The notes beneath the pieces were generated by a model. That model did not search any database. It had not been told where the DNA came from and saw only the letters and a program-made list of their open reading frames with translations. Below are positions 9,578 to 20,145 of a DNA stretch of 64,000 nucleotides, one piece after another. The translations under genes and the position numbers were made by a program. The stretch's first letter is position 1, and each line of letters begins with the position of its first letter. Source of the stretch: Duncaniella dubosii. Its GTDB lineage: Bacteria > Bacteroidota > Bacteroidia > Bacteroidales > Muribaculaceae. The stretch spans positions 1,674,001 to 1,738,000 of the forward strand of contig NZ_CP039396.1 in NCBI RefSeq assembly GCF_004803915.1, written 5' to 3'.

Positions 9578-10708
9578 TTACAGTTTGTAGACTTCCGTGC
9601 CTGCGAGGAGCACGCATCCTGTACCGTAGTCATCAAAGTCGGGCTTTGAATCGTATGCTACCGGCTGGCCGTCTTTCGGCTCTTTGCCTGTGCCCTGTAC
9701 ATATCCGATATAGCCGTCAGGATGGATGGCTTCGTTGACAATGGCATTCCATGCTTTGGTGACAACGGGAAGATATTTTTCACGGTCGAGGATGCCGTTG
9801 TTGATTCCCCATGCCATTCCGTAGACAAAGAGGGCTGTTCCTGTGGTTTCTTTTCCTCCGAAATTGCTTTCGTCATGCAGACTTACGTTCCAGAAACCGT
9901 CTGAGCGCTGACATTTGGCCGCAGCTTCACACATGGCTTTGAGGTCTTTGATATATACGTCGCGGTGCGGGGCGTTTTCAGGAAGTTCCTGTAGCACTTT
10001 CACGAGCGCCGCTACGACCCATCCGTTTCCACGCGACCAATAACAGTTTTTCCCGTTTGGTTCTTTGTAGGGGGGCACAAAGTCCTTGTCGCGCCACCAT
10101 AGACCTTCTTTTTCATTGTACAGACCACCTGCGAGTGTGTTGCGTGACCACTCATACATTTCCCATGCCTTTTCGTTGTAGCGCTGGTCGCCTGTGAGGG
10201 CACTCATTTTGGCAAGTAGAGGCATGCCCATCTGGATAGCGTCGATCCATGTCCAGTCATCAACCTGCGGAGTGTTGATAAGCATGTTCATGCAGGCTTT
10301 TGTCTTGGTGAGCATCTGAGGTTCGGGAGTCAGTCTGTAGAGGTCTACGTAGGTCTGACCGCAGCAATAGTTATCGGCATTGCGTGTCGTCGTGTCGTCG
10401 CGTCTGATGCCCCATTTGAATCCGTCGCCCCACTTATAGGCATAATCATAATAGCGGTTGTCGGGATAAATCGAGTGGAGAGCCATCAGACCTTCGAAAT
10501 AGACAGCGCGGGTCCAGATATTTGCTTCATAGACCTTCTTGCGGGAATAATAAGGAATGCCGAGCAGTGGGTCCGGATGTTTTTTGAGGTAATGATCGTT
10601 GACTTTGATAAGAGTCTCAAGAGTTTTTTTACGTGGAGGCAGCTGCTCTGCTGCGATTGAGGGGAGCGCAAGCAGTGCGGCTAACGCGAGTAGCAATAAT
10701 TTTTTCAT
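9578..10708 (-). CDS. GH105 unsaturated rhamnogalacturonyl hydrolase
   Basis: A 376-aa secreted enzyme with a signal peptide (MKKLLLLALAALLALPSIAA). It shows the (alpha/alpha)6 barrel of GH105 (YteR/YesR type): TRAVYFEGLMAL, NADNYCCGQTYVDLYRL, the catalytic Asp region WTWIDAIQMGMP, YWSRGNGWVVAAL and ETTGTALFVYGMAWGI. GH105 enzymes hydrate the unsaturated galacturonyl residue left by a pectin lyase, releasing it from rhamnose. No polysaccharide lyase is in the window, so its substrate must come from elsewhere. It is the last gene of a four-gene - strand operon, 33 bases after GH106. Confidence 0.93.
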   Translation of the reverse strand: MKKLLLLALAALLALPSIAAEQLPPRKKTLETLIKVNDHYLKKHPDPLLGIPYYSRKKVYEANIWTRAVYFEGLMALHSIYPDNRYYDYAYKWGDGFKWGIRRDDTTTRNADNYCCGQTYVDLYRLTPEPQMLTKTKACMNMLINTPQVDDWTWIDAIQMGMPLLAKMSALTGDQRYNEKAWEMYEWSRNTLAGGLYNEKEGLWWRDKDFVPPYKEPNGKNCYWSRGNGWVVAALVKVLQELPENAPHRDVYIKDLKAMCEAAAKCQRSDGFWNVSLHDESNFGGKETTGTALFVYGMAWGINNGILDREKYLPVVTKAWNAIVNEAIHPDGYIGYVQGTGKEPKDGQPVAYDSKPDFDDYGTGCVLLAGTEVYKL

Positions 10709-10741
10709 GATGATTGGTTTTGATTTATCGGAGGGATTGGT

Positions 10742-13558
10742 TTATTTCGAAAGGGTAAGAGGTGTCAGAGTCACCTTTGAATTAAGTCCCGAAGGTATTG
10801 CCGGCCACTCTCCGAAACTGAATTTCTTGGCATTGGTGACGGAGGCTATGTTTGCATCCTTGAATATGCGCCAGTTGACACCGCGACGTTCGTAATCGGC
10901 GATTCTGTTGGCCTGAAGATTGGTCACGTCGATCTCAAGAGTGTTGACGCCCGGGCGCAGCAGATGTCCGATTCGGAGCGTAAACGGAACGCTCCATACT
11001 TTGCCTGCCGGTTGCCCGTTGACTCTGATATCGGCGCTTTCGCGGACATCTCCGAGGTCAAGCAGCCAGTCGTCGGCTATTGAGGGATTTTCAATGACGA
11101 ATTCGACAGTGTAGCGCCCTGTTCCGAGACATACGGCGGCGTCTGCGACTGGAATATTGCACCATTGGGTGAGTGTGTCAGTCGCAAATGTTCCCGGAAT
11201 GGCAGGTTCGGTTTTCGGGAATGATACAGACCAGCCTTTGTCGATGGTCATGGGTTGGCCTTTTGCTTCCACGTAGGCCCATTGCGGAGCGCCGGATACG
11301 GCTGTCGGAAATGATTTTAGCAACAGAGACTCTCCGGGTTCGAGCTGAAGGCGTAACTGCGTTTCTCCGCTTGCGGATTTGCGCGTCTGTGCCAAACCTC
11401 TGCGGCCGCTCACGGGATCGAAGATTTCGACTGCGGTGGCCGGATTTGTCAATGTGACCCATCCGTCGAGAGGCCGGTTCTCCAAAAGCGAGATGAAATA
11501 GTTGTGACCTCCGCTTTCGTTGCGTCGGCGTATCATCGACAGACCGTTGTCGAGACGCATGCTTTCCGGCTTTATTCCTGTCAGCAGCAATGCGCCGGAA
11601 AAATCAGGAGCTGTGATTATGCGTCCTTTACCATATGATGTGGCAGTGGCTTTGCCGGTGATTGACGGTAGCTCGGCCGTTAGTCTTTTGAGACTGTCGC
11701 GGCGTTCCTGCATCTTGGATAGTCCCGGGACATCAGACGGCAGACAGCCTATAAACAGGACTGAAGCCCCTTCTTTTGCCAGAGTGAGCAGACGGTTGAG
11801 TGTGGCCGGCTGGATGAAGCGGGCAGGCGGTACGATTATCGCACCGTAGTTTGCCCCTCCTTTGGCTTTGATACGTCCGTCAGCACTGACCTCGATAGCA
11901 TTGAGCAATTCATCCGAGATATAGTCGGCATCGTAACCGGCCTTGATGATTTCGGCAATGGCACGTTTGATGTCAGGCATGCGCTGGTGCATCTTGTGGA
12001 TGTCGAACATTAGATATGGATTGCCTCCCTGTCGCTGCCATATCTCCTCGATAGGGAAATAGAGCAGGAAGTCATTGTCCGGCACACCTGCCGAGAGGAA
12101 TGACTGGCAACGGGCTACATATCCGAACAATGAATCGGCATCCTGCCAGATGCTGTTGGTAGGCGACATGTTGATTGATGCGTAAAACATCCATCCGGGA
12201 AACTTTGCGCCTTTGGGTGAATAGGGTGCACCGTGGAAATAGACATGGTTCACGCCTGAGCAGAACATCTGGTCAAGCTCCGGTTTACAGCGGGAGAGAG
12301 AAGTGCGGAAATGTTCTGTCAGCCATGTGAGGGTTTCGGCTGAGGTCAGTCGTTTGCCTGTGAGATGGGCTGCCGACGAAGCGAATTTCAACACTGCAGG
12401 GTCGGCGTCGCTCGGACGCGTCGGTCCGTCCTGATTTAGTCCGGGTATAGAGAAATCCGTCTGACCGAATGACTCGCATTCCGGAATGTCGACAGCTGCA
12501 TACAGGTCTATGATGTTTGCGGGAGAACCGTGGCTCTGGTTACGTATGCGTGCTCCGTTGCGGTGGGCACGTGCCATCCATACTTCGGTGAAATTATCAC
12601 GGAGCATGCGTGCGAGAGTCGCACGGTAGTCTCTGACAAGCCGCGAGCGAAGATCATCGTGGTTTTTATTGTCAAGAAATTCCGGAAGATACATTTCGAG
12701 TCTATAACCGTGGTCACTATAAAACTCGTCAAGCATGTTGTCGGCCCAGTCAGAACCGTAGACTTCATACGAATCGTTGAAAAACGTGTCTGGAATGGGA
12801 CAGCCGGAGCTTTTGAAGGCCCGGTCGAAACGGTCGAGATAATGATTTATTGCCGTACTGTCGTAGTGGTTTACCACTAATCCTTCCCCGCCGGGGGCTG
12901 CACGCTTTACCTTTTGGAATGTGCGTCCTGAAAACAGGGCATAGACTGTCCAGTCTCCATTGCCTTTGGGCGCTTTCCACGACAGGATTGAATCTTTCCT
13001 TAATTTGGAGGTTATGTCAAGGCGTTTGTCTCCGTTACAGGCTATGATTGCCTGAAGCGTAGCGACAGGACGCTGTTTTGCGTCTTTAGGAGCAATTCTG
13101 TCAGTAATTTTCTTTCCGGGTGCTACCGTCCATGATTCGACGACACGTTTGCGGGCGCTATAGTCGGTAGTGACCTCCGGACCGCCAAAAGGCCAGCCCG
13201 TACCGTTGTTCATGTCGATTTGAAGACCGAGACGATTGCCCTCGGCGATTGTATGGCCGAGCATTTCCATCCATTTCGGTGAAAGGTATGAGATGTCGTT
13301 GGCTTCATTTCCTTTCACTCCGTAGATTGGAGTGATTTCCACGCCTCCGAGTCCTTTTTTAGCAAACTCCTCGATATTGAATGTCAGACCTTCGGGGTCA
13401 ACGGCACTTCCGAGCCACCACCAGCGCACGAACGGGCGGTTTTCTACGGTCACAGGATACCAGTCAGTCGCCTTCGTGTCGTTTTTAGCGGGAGTCGATG
13501 CTTGTGATGCCGTCACCGCCAGCATGCCGATGGCTAAAAGGCTTTGAAAACGGTTCAT
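10742..13558 (-). CDS. GH106 family alpha-L-rhamnosidase
   Basis: A 938-aa secreted protein with a signal peptide (ending TASQAS). N-terminal GH106 signatures are RPFVRWWWLGSAVDPEGL, GLGGVEITPIYGV, and LQIDMNNGTGWPFGGPEV; the acidic FFNDSYEVYGSDW motif follows at about residue 260. The C-terminal part has a beta-sandwich ligand-binding region (RYTVEFVIENPSIADDWLLDLG to GVNTLEIDVTNLQANRI). GH106 enzymes remove terminal alpha-L-rhamnose from pectic or other plant glycans. It sits 33 bases after the DUF4450 gene and 33 before GH105, in one operon. It is somewhat shorter than the largest GH106 enzymes but uninterrupted. Confidence 0.9.
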   Translation of the reverse strand: MNRFQSLLAIGMLAVTASQASTPAKNDTKATDWYPVTVENRPFVRWWWLGSAVDPEGLTFNIEEFAKKGLGGVEITPIYGVKGNEANDISYLSPKWMEMLGHTIAEGNRLGLQIDMNNGTGWPFGGPEVTTDYSARKRVVESWTVAPGKKITDRIAPKDAKQRPVATLQAIIACNGDKRLDITSKLRKDSILSWKAPKGNGDWTVYALFSGRTFQKVKRAAPGGEGLVVNHYDSTAINHYLDRFDRAFKSSGCPIPDTFFNDSYEVYGSDWADNMLDEFYSDHGYRLEMYLPEFLDNKNHDDLRSRLVRDYRATLARMLRDNFTEVWMARAHRNGARIRNQSHGSPANIIDLYAAVDIPECESFGQTDFSIPGLNQDGPTRPSDADPAVLKFASSAAHLTGKRLTSAETLTWLTEHFRTSLSRCKPELDQMFCSGVNHVYFHGAPYSPKGAKFPGWMFYASINMSPTNSIWQDADSLFGYVARCQSFLSAGVPDNDFLLYFPIEEIWQRQGGNPYLMFDIHKMHQRMPDIKRAIAEIIKAGYDADYISDELLNAIEVSADGRIKAKGGANYGAIIVPPARFIQPATLNRLLTLAKEGASVLFIGCLPSDVPGLSKMQERRDSLKRLTAELPSITGKATATSYGKGRIITAPDFSGALLLTGIKPESMRLDNGLSMIRRRNESGGHNYFISLLENRPLDGWVTLTNPATAVEIFDPVSGRRGLAQTRKSASGETQLRLQLEPGESLLLKSFPTAVSGAPQWAYVEAKGQPMTIDKGWSVSFPKTEPAIPGTFATDTLTQWCNIPVADAAVCLGTGRYTVEFVIENPSIADDWLLDLGDVRESADIRVNGQPAGKVWSVPFTLRIGHLLRPGVNTLEIDVTNLQANRIADYERRGVNWRIFKDANIASVTNAKKFSFGEWPAIPSGLNSKVTLTPLTLSK

Positions 13559-13591
13559 ATACGAATTGATAGTCAGAAAGTTTTTAATCAG

Positions 13592-16500
13592 TTATTCTGC
13601 ACGCTGGATGGTCAGTCCCATCAGGCCGATGACCACATCGCCGGAAAGAGTCTCAAGAGATAGAGATGACAGTTCTCGTGACGAATCCACGGGCATGTCA
13701 AGGACGATGCCTGCTCCGCCTTCAATGAATCTGTCGCCGACACCTTTTATGCCGAGTTCGGCGCCGAGAGTACGGCTCATGCGTCCTGTCTTCAGATGAA
13801 GACGATAGGGCGGTAACGCCCCGGGAGCTTGTGCGAAGGCATAATCGTCGTGATAGAAATCAAGTTCTATCGGTGCCCAGTTGTGGGGATTGATGAGTGG
13901 TGTGACACTTTCTGTCCCGTCTGTATATCTGACACGGAGTCTTCCGTTTTCCATACCCCATTGCATGTGGTTTGTCGAACCGGCCATGAGCAGGTAGAGA
14001 TGTGATGCCCGGCCCGAAAGGCTGATTTTCGCACTGTCAGGATAGTTGTCCCAAAGTGAAGTAAATAGTATGTTGCTTCCCTCTGCAGGGAGGGCAAAAG
14101 GTATGCCACTCTCGGTTTTCAGAATGCCACTGTCTTTTGCGAGTCGTGAGCGGAGGCCGGAGTCGTCGATTTCCGCAGTAAGCTTGGGATGACACCATTC
14201 GCCTATGCCTTGCTTCGGGAGCTGGAGTGTAGTGACATTAGGACGGGGCGAAAGGTATTCGTTGCGGAATATATCTGTTACAGATGCATTATATGAAGCG
14301 GTGAGATCGATCGGTTCGCAAAGGCCGTTGCGGATGTCGTTAAATCCGTTTGCCGGAACAGCGACAGAAGGAGACAGTGCATTTACTTCAGGCATCCACC
14401 ATGATAAATTTCCGGCGTTCATCTCGCGGAATGTTACAGGGCCTTCTGTATGGAGTCGTCCTGTCGGAGACGGCGTGAATGAGTCTGCCTCGATTATTTC
14501 AATTGTGAGATCGGTGGCCGTACCGCCATTGACAGTGATACGCGGAGAGCCGATTGCATCAGTTTCTGCGTCCCATGCCGTTTCACTGCCGTTGACTTTT
14601 ACGCTTTTTATGCCCTTAGCCGGAATGGTTAGCTTTAACGACGAGTTTTTCCCATAGCGGTTATTGATTTTATATACCGACCGTCTGCCGTCACGCTTGA
14701 ATGAATACGAGATGTCGGGCAGTGTTACCGACGCTTCATTCCACTCTGAAGGGAATCCCGAATAAGTGCGACAGCAGGATTTTTGGCCAGCAGGTCGGGG
14801 CGAACACCGAAAAGACCTTCGGTCAATGCGCGGCTCCAGACTCCTATCGGGTCTGCAAAATCTCTGTAGCATTCCCCTCGGGCGGCATCGTAGTGGCTGA
14901 TCTGTCCGAAATTTAGAGGTGATGCCCCAAGATACATGTTGTCCATTGCCACGGCTTTCATCAGCTTATATGCTTCGTCGGAACGTCCTGCCTGCCAATA
15001 GGCAAGAGCTGTGTGCATGACTTCAGCGATAGCAACATTATTGATGCTCCATGAATATGGTTTCCAGTTTGTGGTGGAGATGGTGTAGAGACCGCTGTCC
15101 ACCCCTTCGCCTTCGACCGGTATGTGGGGATCTCACGGTCAATGTAGCACGTAGCTGCGTAGTTTTTGAATTTATCGGCGATTTCAGAGTCGATTGCGTG
15201 ATAGATTGTCCATACAGCCGGAGAAGGATGTAGACGCTGTTTGCCTCCTGCATCGCGATATTCGGCCCAATGCCCACGGTCGGACATCCACAGGTTCGAA
15301 TCAATAGCTTCGGCTATCGCTTCCGCTTCGCGTCGGTATGGTTCGGGATTTTCTCCGATGGCTTCGGCTACCTGTGCTGCCAGACGGTTTGCAAACATGT
15401 TGTAGGCCGATGAATGTGTTACCGCACCGCCGCTGTAATAAAGGGCATCGCTCGCCCAGATGCAGCAATATGCGTCATAAAGATGGTCGCCGTCGGGATC
15501 AAAGTTGAGTTTTTCCCATTCAAGATGTCGTTTAATCACGGGGAATAGCGATTGCATGGCCTCTTTGTCGCCTGTGTGACGGAAATGTCGCAGCATAGCG
15601 TCAATGTATACGAGGTTCATGTCATAGTGCGACATTTCGTCCTTCTTTCTGGGGCGGCGGCAGATGTAGCCGTTGCTATACATTGGGGTGCCCCATTTTT
15701 TTTCGGCCCGTGCAAGGTTTAGCACGGAGTCCTGACGCGGGTGGGAAAGAACGGCCGGAATGTCGGTAATCTGGTTTGAAGCGTAGGTGTTGAGGTGGGT
15801 AAGCGCACGGTCATGACGGCCTACGGCATTACCGACGTAAGCACCGCGCCATCCAAGATGAGGAGTGCGCCATCCGATAGAACCATGAAGCCAAGCCTGT
15901 CCACTCCAGATTCCGTCGGCTGCTACTGCGAGCGCTCCGCCTATCGGATTGAGCCATTCGTCGGGAGTCTTGAATGTGACGCTTGAGGCCAATTGTTCAC
16001 GTTCGTTTTCCGCTTTTTGAAAAGAGATTCGAGAGACGCTTTAGGCGCGTCGGACGCAGGGAAAAGTGCGAGATATACTTTTTTCCCGGGTTTGATGGAG
16101 AGTGTGCCTTCGTATGATGGGAGGTCTGTGATTTTATAACTTTTTGCAGGGATTACAAGCGTGAGGGTCGAGCGTTGTTTTTTGCCATACTCGATGTTTA
16201 TTTTATCTCCTTTTACGGTATAGACATTTCCTGTGCAATATTCAGGTTTTAGGTCAAAACATGTGGGATCATCCACTCCGAGGTCACCTTCACGATAGAA
16301 TTTCTTGTCAGCGACACCTCCGAAACGCACGGGGATACTGGCTGTTTTATTGGTCGTGTTTGTGATTGCCCAGAGAGCCATGTCCTCGCTTCGCATCACC
16401 TGAGCTTCGACCTTAACGCCGCCCTGTTCATAATCCATACGGCCCGGTGTGTAGCGGGCGGTACATTTCCCTTCAGGGAGGGTCAGGCATAGATTGCCAC

Positions 16501-16783
16501 CCATTCGCGGGAGATAGATGCCGAACTCAGGAGTGTCGGAGCAATCAATACGGAATCCGCTATGTGCGCCGTAGAGAGCACGGTTGAATTTTGCCTGACC
16601 GTTGACTGTTATGGCCGAATTGCCATCGGCAACGTAGTGGCTCGGACGCATTTCGCTTCTTGCAGCCACATATCCTGTGGCTGCAAGAAGGATTGCGCTT
16701 GTAAGAATCTGTTTAAAATTGATTGTTAATTTCAAGAGTGGTGGTATTGATGAAATCGTTTTGATTCTGAGTGCATGGAACAT
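13592..16783 (-). pseudogene. DUF4450 six-hairpin protein, three one-base deletions
   Basis: The - strand reads as one long protein split over three frames. It opens at 16783 with a signal sequence and NSAITVNGQAKFNRALYGAHSG, a start I associate with DUF4450 proteins. Frame breaks occur near 16014 (A6 read as A5; restored reading KKAENEREQLASS), near 15127 (C5 read as C4; restored IPHIPVEGEGVDSG) and near 14767 (G4 read as G3; restored IRGFPSEWNEAS). Adding the three bases gives about 1064 aa. The middle (WASDALYYSGGAVTHSS, AEAIAEAIDSNLW) looks like an (alpha/alpha)6 glycosidase barrel. Activity is unknown; position between GH106 and another glycosidase points to pectin side-chain removal. 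Three identical-type losses suggest sequencing error. Confidence 0.8.
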
Positions 16784-16806
16784 GAGTTATGACGAATATC
16801 TCCTGA

Positions 16807-18915
16807 TTAGGGAAGAGGCTTGATGCCTTCCCAGCGGACATCCCAAGTTCCGTCCTTGGGGAAACCGGGATTCTCTACCTCACATCCGTCCCATCCGGCA
16901 CACATGAGAGCGACAGCTGTGAGCAGTCCTCCGTTGCCGGGAAGATAGCAGCGCAGACGGTCATCCTGATAATTGTGTCCGTTGGGGAGATAAGTATTGG
17001 TGCGCTTGTCCATGAGCAGGGCGTTGATCGCCTTTTCAGGATGTCCGAGACGAACCGCGTTCATGGCTGTTGTCGGGTAGTCCCAGCCCCAAGTCTTGTC
17101 CCAGTTCCAATTATCGTATACCCAGTCGAAGGTATTGTCCATGATGTCGGGTTTTACCAGCGGAGAGTGAGGCAGGATGCCGACGGCTGCGAGCACGGCC
17201 ATGTGGTCTGATGTCAGGCGGATGTCGCTGTAGGTTTCGGGCGCAGTCTCTGCCGCGAGATAGAGGCTGTCTTTTGCTGCGAGCGGTGAGAGATTTGCAA
17301 TGATCTCATCCCATTCAGCTACGCGTGGCTGACCCTTGCGTTCGCGCCACTTCTGAGCTGTGTTGAGCGCAAAGTGCCAGTATGACAGCTCGAAAGGAGG
17401 ATTGACTGTTTCGGCTGCGCGAAGTGTTTCCTGTGCGGGGATAATGCCTTTGAGCGTGTACCGGCCGAGTGAATCCTTGTCGGCAAAGTCAGCCATGAAT
17501 TCGGCAGTACCTTGTACAAGGTCGTAATAGCGGTCGACCACTGTGGAGTCATTATCGGCACGGTAGAGAAGTTCGGCGAGATAGATCAGATGGGGCTGCT
17601 GCCAGATGAGGAATGAGCCTACCTTTGAGGGGGCTTCGATGCCTGAGGGATCGGTCATCTTCATCCAGCGTAGACCTTTGAAGCCTTGGCGTTCAGCGAT
17701 GCTGCGAGCCACATCGGCAGAGCTTTCATACCAAGGAAGTGTGCGGTTGAGGAGGTCTTGATGTCCCCATAGGGCGAACTGAGCCTGATGCCACCAGATC
17801 ATTTCCATGTGGAATTTTCCGAACCATGAGTTGTAGGTGAGTCCGGTTTCCTGAGGAGGTGTCGAGCCTGCACATTGGATTGCAAGGAGATATTGTGAGA
17901 GTACGACACGGCGTTCGAGTTCCGATGCGCGAGGGTCTGTACAGTTGCTGAAGTCGACAACACCGCCATTCTTCCAGAAGCCGGTCCAGTAGGCTGAAGC
18001 TGCTTCGCGGGTTTCTGAAGCGGTAGGATTGGTGTTGTCTGTGGCTTCAGGCGAGAATGTGGCAGTGATTGTCCATTCGTCGGCGGTCGGGGTTATAGTC
18101 GCAGTGTTTCGTCCTGTCATTACAGGTGTCTCAGCGCCGGTCCATGCGAGATTGATATAATAAGATGTCGAATCAAGGCTGTGGCGCAGGAGTGCGTGGT
18201 TGGCGTCAGAGGCTATGATTTCTGTCACATGGAGAGAGTCTGCATTCCAGTTGCAAGCGTCGTCGCAGTGGCCTCCTGTCGGGTAGGGGAGACGGAGTGC
18301 GACAGTAAGACGTTTTTCTGATTTGATGGTGGCGGCAACCATGTCTTTTTCGGGGTGAACATAGGTGCGGACACTCACCGGCGCTCCGTCGACCTTGAAG
18401 TCGGAGCGAATTTCGCCGTTCCACATATCGAGCGTCTGGTCTATGTCCGAAATCTGTTCGGGATTGAGACCGGCAAATCCGAGTGCGCCGAGATGGAGGC
18501 GATGAGGATTTACGCGATACCAGTTGGCGGCGTCATTGTTGCGTCCTTTTTCCTTGAACTGCACTGAGTAAGGCTCCATGCGTCCGCGTCCGAAGTCATA
18601 ATCTTTGAGTGTTTCCTCAAATTTAAGGTCTTTCGGGTTAGGGAAACTGTGCCATCCCCACTGACTCTGTGTACCTAAAGGCACGCCTTTGCTGTAGAGT
18701 CCGGGGAACGATTGCAGGCCGGTCACATCGACAGTCACAGCAAACTCGCCGTTGCCCACCGAGAGCGAGGCCATAGTGTCGATTGCAGTGACGTGTGGAT
18801 TGTTTCGCTCTACAAGAGCCTGACGGTCAATGGCAGCAGAGGCGTTCTGGCATGCCACGAATCCCTGCAACGGAAGAGTGAGCGTTGCAGCATAAAGTAA
18901 GTTCTTGAATGTCAT
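16807..18915 (-). CDS. Secreted six-hairpin glycosidase-like protein (GH65/GH95-like)
   Basis: A 702-aa protein with an N-terminal signal (LPLQGFVAC could also be read as a lipobox, Cys22). The N-terminal ~290 residues form a beta-sandwich (ASLSVGNGEFAVTVDVTGLQ), followed by an (alpha/alpha)6 barrel with LTYNSWFGKFHMEMIWWHQAQFALWG, the segment where related clan-L enzymes carry catalytic acids, and TWGWDYPTTAMNAVRLG, DDRLRCYLPGNGGLL near the end. The closest known folds are GH65/GH95-type; which sugar it acts on cannot be read from the sequence. It is the first gene of the - strand pectin operon, 23 bases before DUF4450, with a good promoter upstream. Confidence 0.72.
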   Translation of the reverse strand: MTFKNLLYAATLTLPLQGFVACQNASAAIDRQALVERNNPHVTAIDTMASLSVGNGEFAVTVDVTGLQSFPGLYSKGVPLGTQSQWGWHSFPNPKDLKFEETLKDYDFGRGRMEPYSVQFKEKGRNNDAANWYRVNPHRLHLGALGFAGLNPEQISDIDQTLDMWNGEIRSDFKVDGAPVSVRTYVHPEKDMVAATIKSEKRLTVALRLPYPTGGHCDDACNWNADSLHVTEIIASDANHALLRHSLDSTSYYINLAWTGAETPVMTGRNTATITPTADEWTITATFSPEATDNTNPTASETREAASAYWTGFWKNGGVVDFSNCTDPRASELERRVVLSQYLLAIQCAGSTPPQETGLTYNSWFGKFHMEMIWWHQAQFALWGHQDLLNRTLPWYESSADVARSIAERQGFKGLRWMKMTDPSGIEAPSKVGSFLIWQQPHLIYLAELLYRADNDSTVVDRYYDLVQGTAEFMADFADKDSLGRYTLKGIIPAQETLRAAETVNPPFELSYWHFALNTAQKWRERKGQPRVAEWDEIIANLSPLAAKDSLYLAAETAPETYSDIRLTSDHMAVLAAVGILPHSPLVKPDIMDNTFDWVYDNWNWDKTWGWDYPTTAMNAVRLGHPEKAINALLMDKRTNTYLPNGHNYQDDRLRCYLPGNGGLLTAVALMCAGWDGCEVENPGFPKDGTWDVRWEGIKPLP

Positions 18916-18978
18916 CGGTATTGAAGTCTATGATGGTCAGTTTAAGGCAAAATTGCAATGCAATAATGATATTTTTCG

Positions 18979-19010
18979 CAAAGTTAACACTTATCCCAAA
19001 AGAAATCAAA
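18979..19010 (-). promoter_or_regulatory. Bacteroidota promoter for the four-gene glycosidase operon
   Basis: Read on the - strand: TTTG (19010-19007), 20 bases, then TAACTTTG (18986-18979). Both boxes and the spacing fit the Bacteroidota primary sigma consensus. Transcription would begin about 60 bases before the ATG at 18915. The rest of the 346-base divergent spacer (18916-19261) holds a -7 element for the + strand gene (19182) and nothing else I can name. Confidence 0.6.
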
Positions 19011-19181
19011 TCACACGCCCGGATTGCTATCGGTCAGAGCGGATTGATATAGCATGATTAATGAATGAACATGGTTCACGGTTAAAGCGGCAATGCCGAT
19101 TCATGGCCGTTTAAGGTTAAAAAAGATTAATGAAAAGACTGTGTCAGACCTAAGGTTTAATCTTAAAACAGATATTATGTC

Positions 19182-19189
19182 TAAATTTG
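19182..19189 (+). promoter_or_regulatory. Putative -7 element for the CE12 gene
   Basis: TAAATTTG fits TAnnTTTG and lies 73 bases before the ATG at 19262. No TTG is found at the -33 distance, as for the GH28 pair, which has the same -7 sequence; both may depend on an activator. Confidence 0.4.
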
Positions 19190-19261
19190 CAGATGCTTGC
19201 AGCGGAATGATTGTCGTTGCGTAATATTAATCAAAAATACCTTAAACAATAATTCGCTATC

Positions 19262-20109
19262 ATGAAATTTATTTCATCATTGCTTCTTGCATTGGCGCTG
19301 CCTGTCATGGCTTTTGCGCAAGTGCCCGCTGACACTATCACAGTTTTTATGATCGGTGACTCTACCATGGCCAACAAGCCTCTCGACAAAGAGAATCAGG
19401 AGCGTGGCTGGGGACAGATGCTGCCAATCTATCTCGAAGGTGCCATCAAGGTTGACAACCACGCAGTCAACGGTCGCAGCTCAAAGAGCTTTATTGACGA
19501 AGGTCGTTGGGAGAAAGTGCGCGAACAGATCCGTCCGGGTGATTATGTGATCATCCAGTTCGGTCACAACGATGAGAAAGCTAAAAGTCCTGACCGCTAC
19601 ACTGTTCCCGGCTCGACTTTCGATGCCAATCTTAAGAAGTTTGTAAACGAGACACGCGAGAAAGGCGGCACACCGATTCTGATGAATTCTATCGTGCGCC
19701 GTAATTTCCCTGCCAACGGCATTGCTGCCGCACAGACCGATGACCGTCAGAAAACTTGGAAAAAAGGTCTTGAAAATTATCCGGCCGAAGGCGATACGCT
19801 TGTGGACACTCACGGTGACTACCGCATAGCTCCTAAGAATGTAGCCGAGGAGATGGGTGTGGTGTTTGTCGACATGAACACTCTTACGCATGAACTTGTG
19901 CAGGGCTTGGAAAAGACAGCTCTAAGGATCTTTTCATGTGGATGCCTGTCGGAAAATATGAATTCGCGCCCAACGGACGCATAGACAATACACATCTTAA
20001 TGTGTATGGCGGCATAGTGGTGTCGCGCCTTGCGGTCAATGCGCTTGCCGAGAAAGTGCCGGCGCTTAAGCCATACATCCGTCGCACCGTATACAATCTG
20101 AACAAGTAA
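19262..20109 (+). pseudogene. CE12 rhamnogalacturonan acetylesterase, one-base deletion
   Basis: The protein starts with a signal peptide (MKFISSLLLALALPVMAFAQ) and the SGNH hydrolase blocks FMIGDSTMANK (nucleophile Ser), NHAVNGRSSKSF and IIQFGHNDEK. The frame is lost near 19906-19914: ELVQGLEKTALRIF should read ELVQGLGKDSSKDLFMWMPVG when one base is added. The last catalytic pair, DNTHLNVYGG (Asp and His), then follows in frame to the stop at 20107-20109. The restored length of 282 aa is normal for CE12, which removes O-acetyl groups from rhamnogalacturonan so the glycosidases can act. It completes the pectin set encoded to its left. Confidence 0.87.
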
Positions 20110-20145
20110 CAGCCGGTTGCGATACACGGTCCTATGACCCAACAA

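Noticed and set aside
14205..14657. 150-aa + strand frame within the DUF4450 region
   Set aside because: Antisense to a clear coding frame and no recognisable features.
13592..16783. Programmed frameshifting as explanation for the three breaks in DUF4450
   Set aside because: No slippery heptamer with a downstream hairpin was seen, the sites differ in sequence, and the same single-base loss occurs in six unrelated genes of the window.
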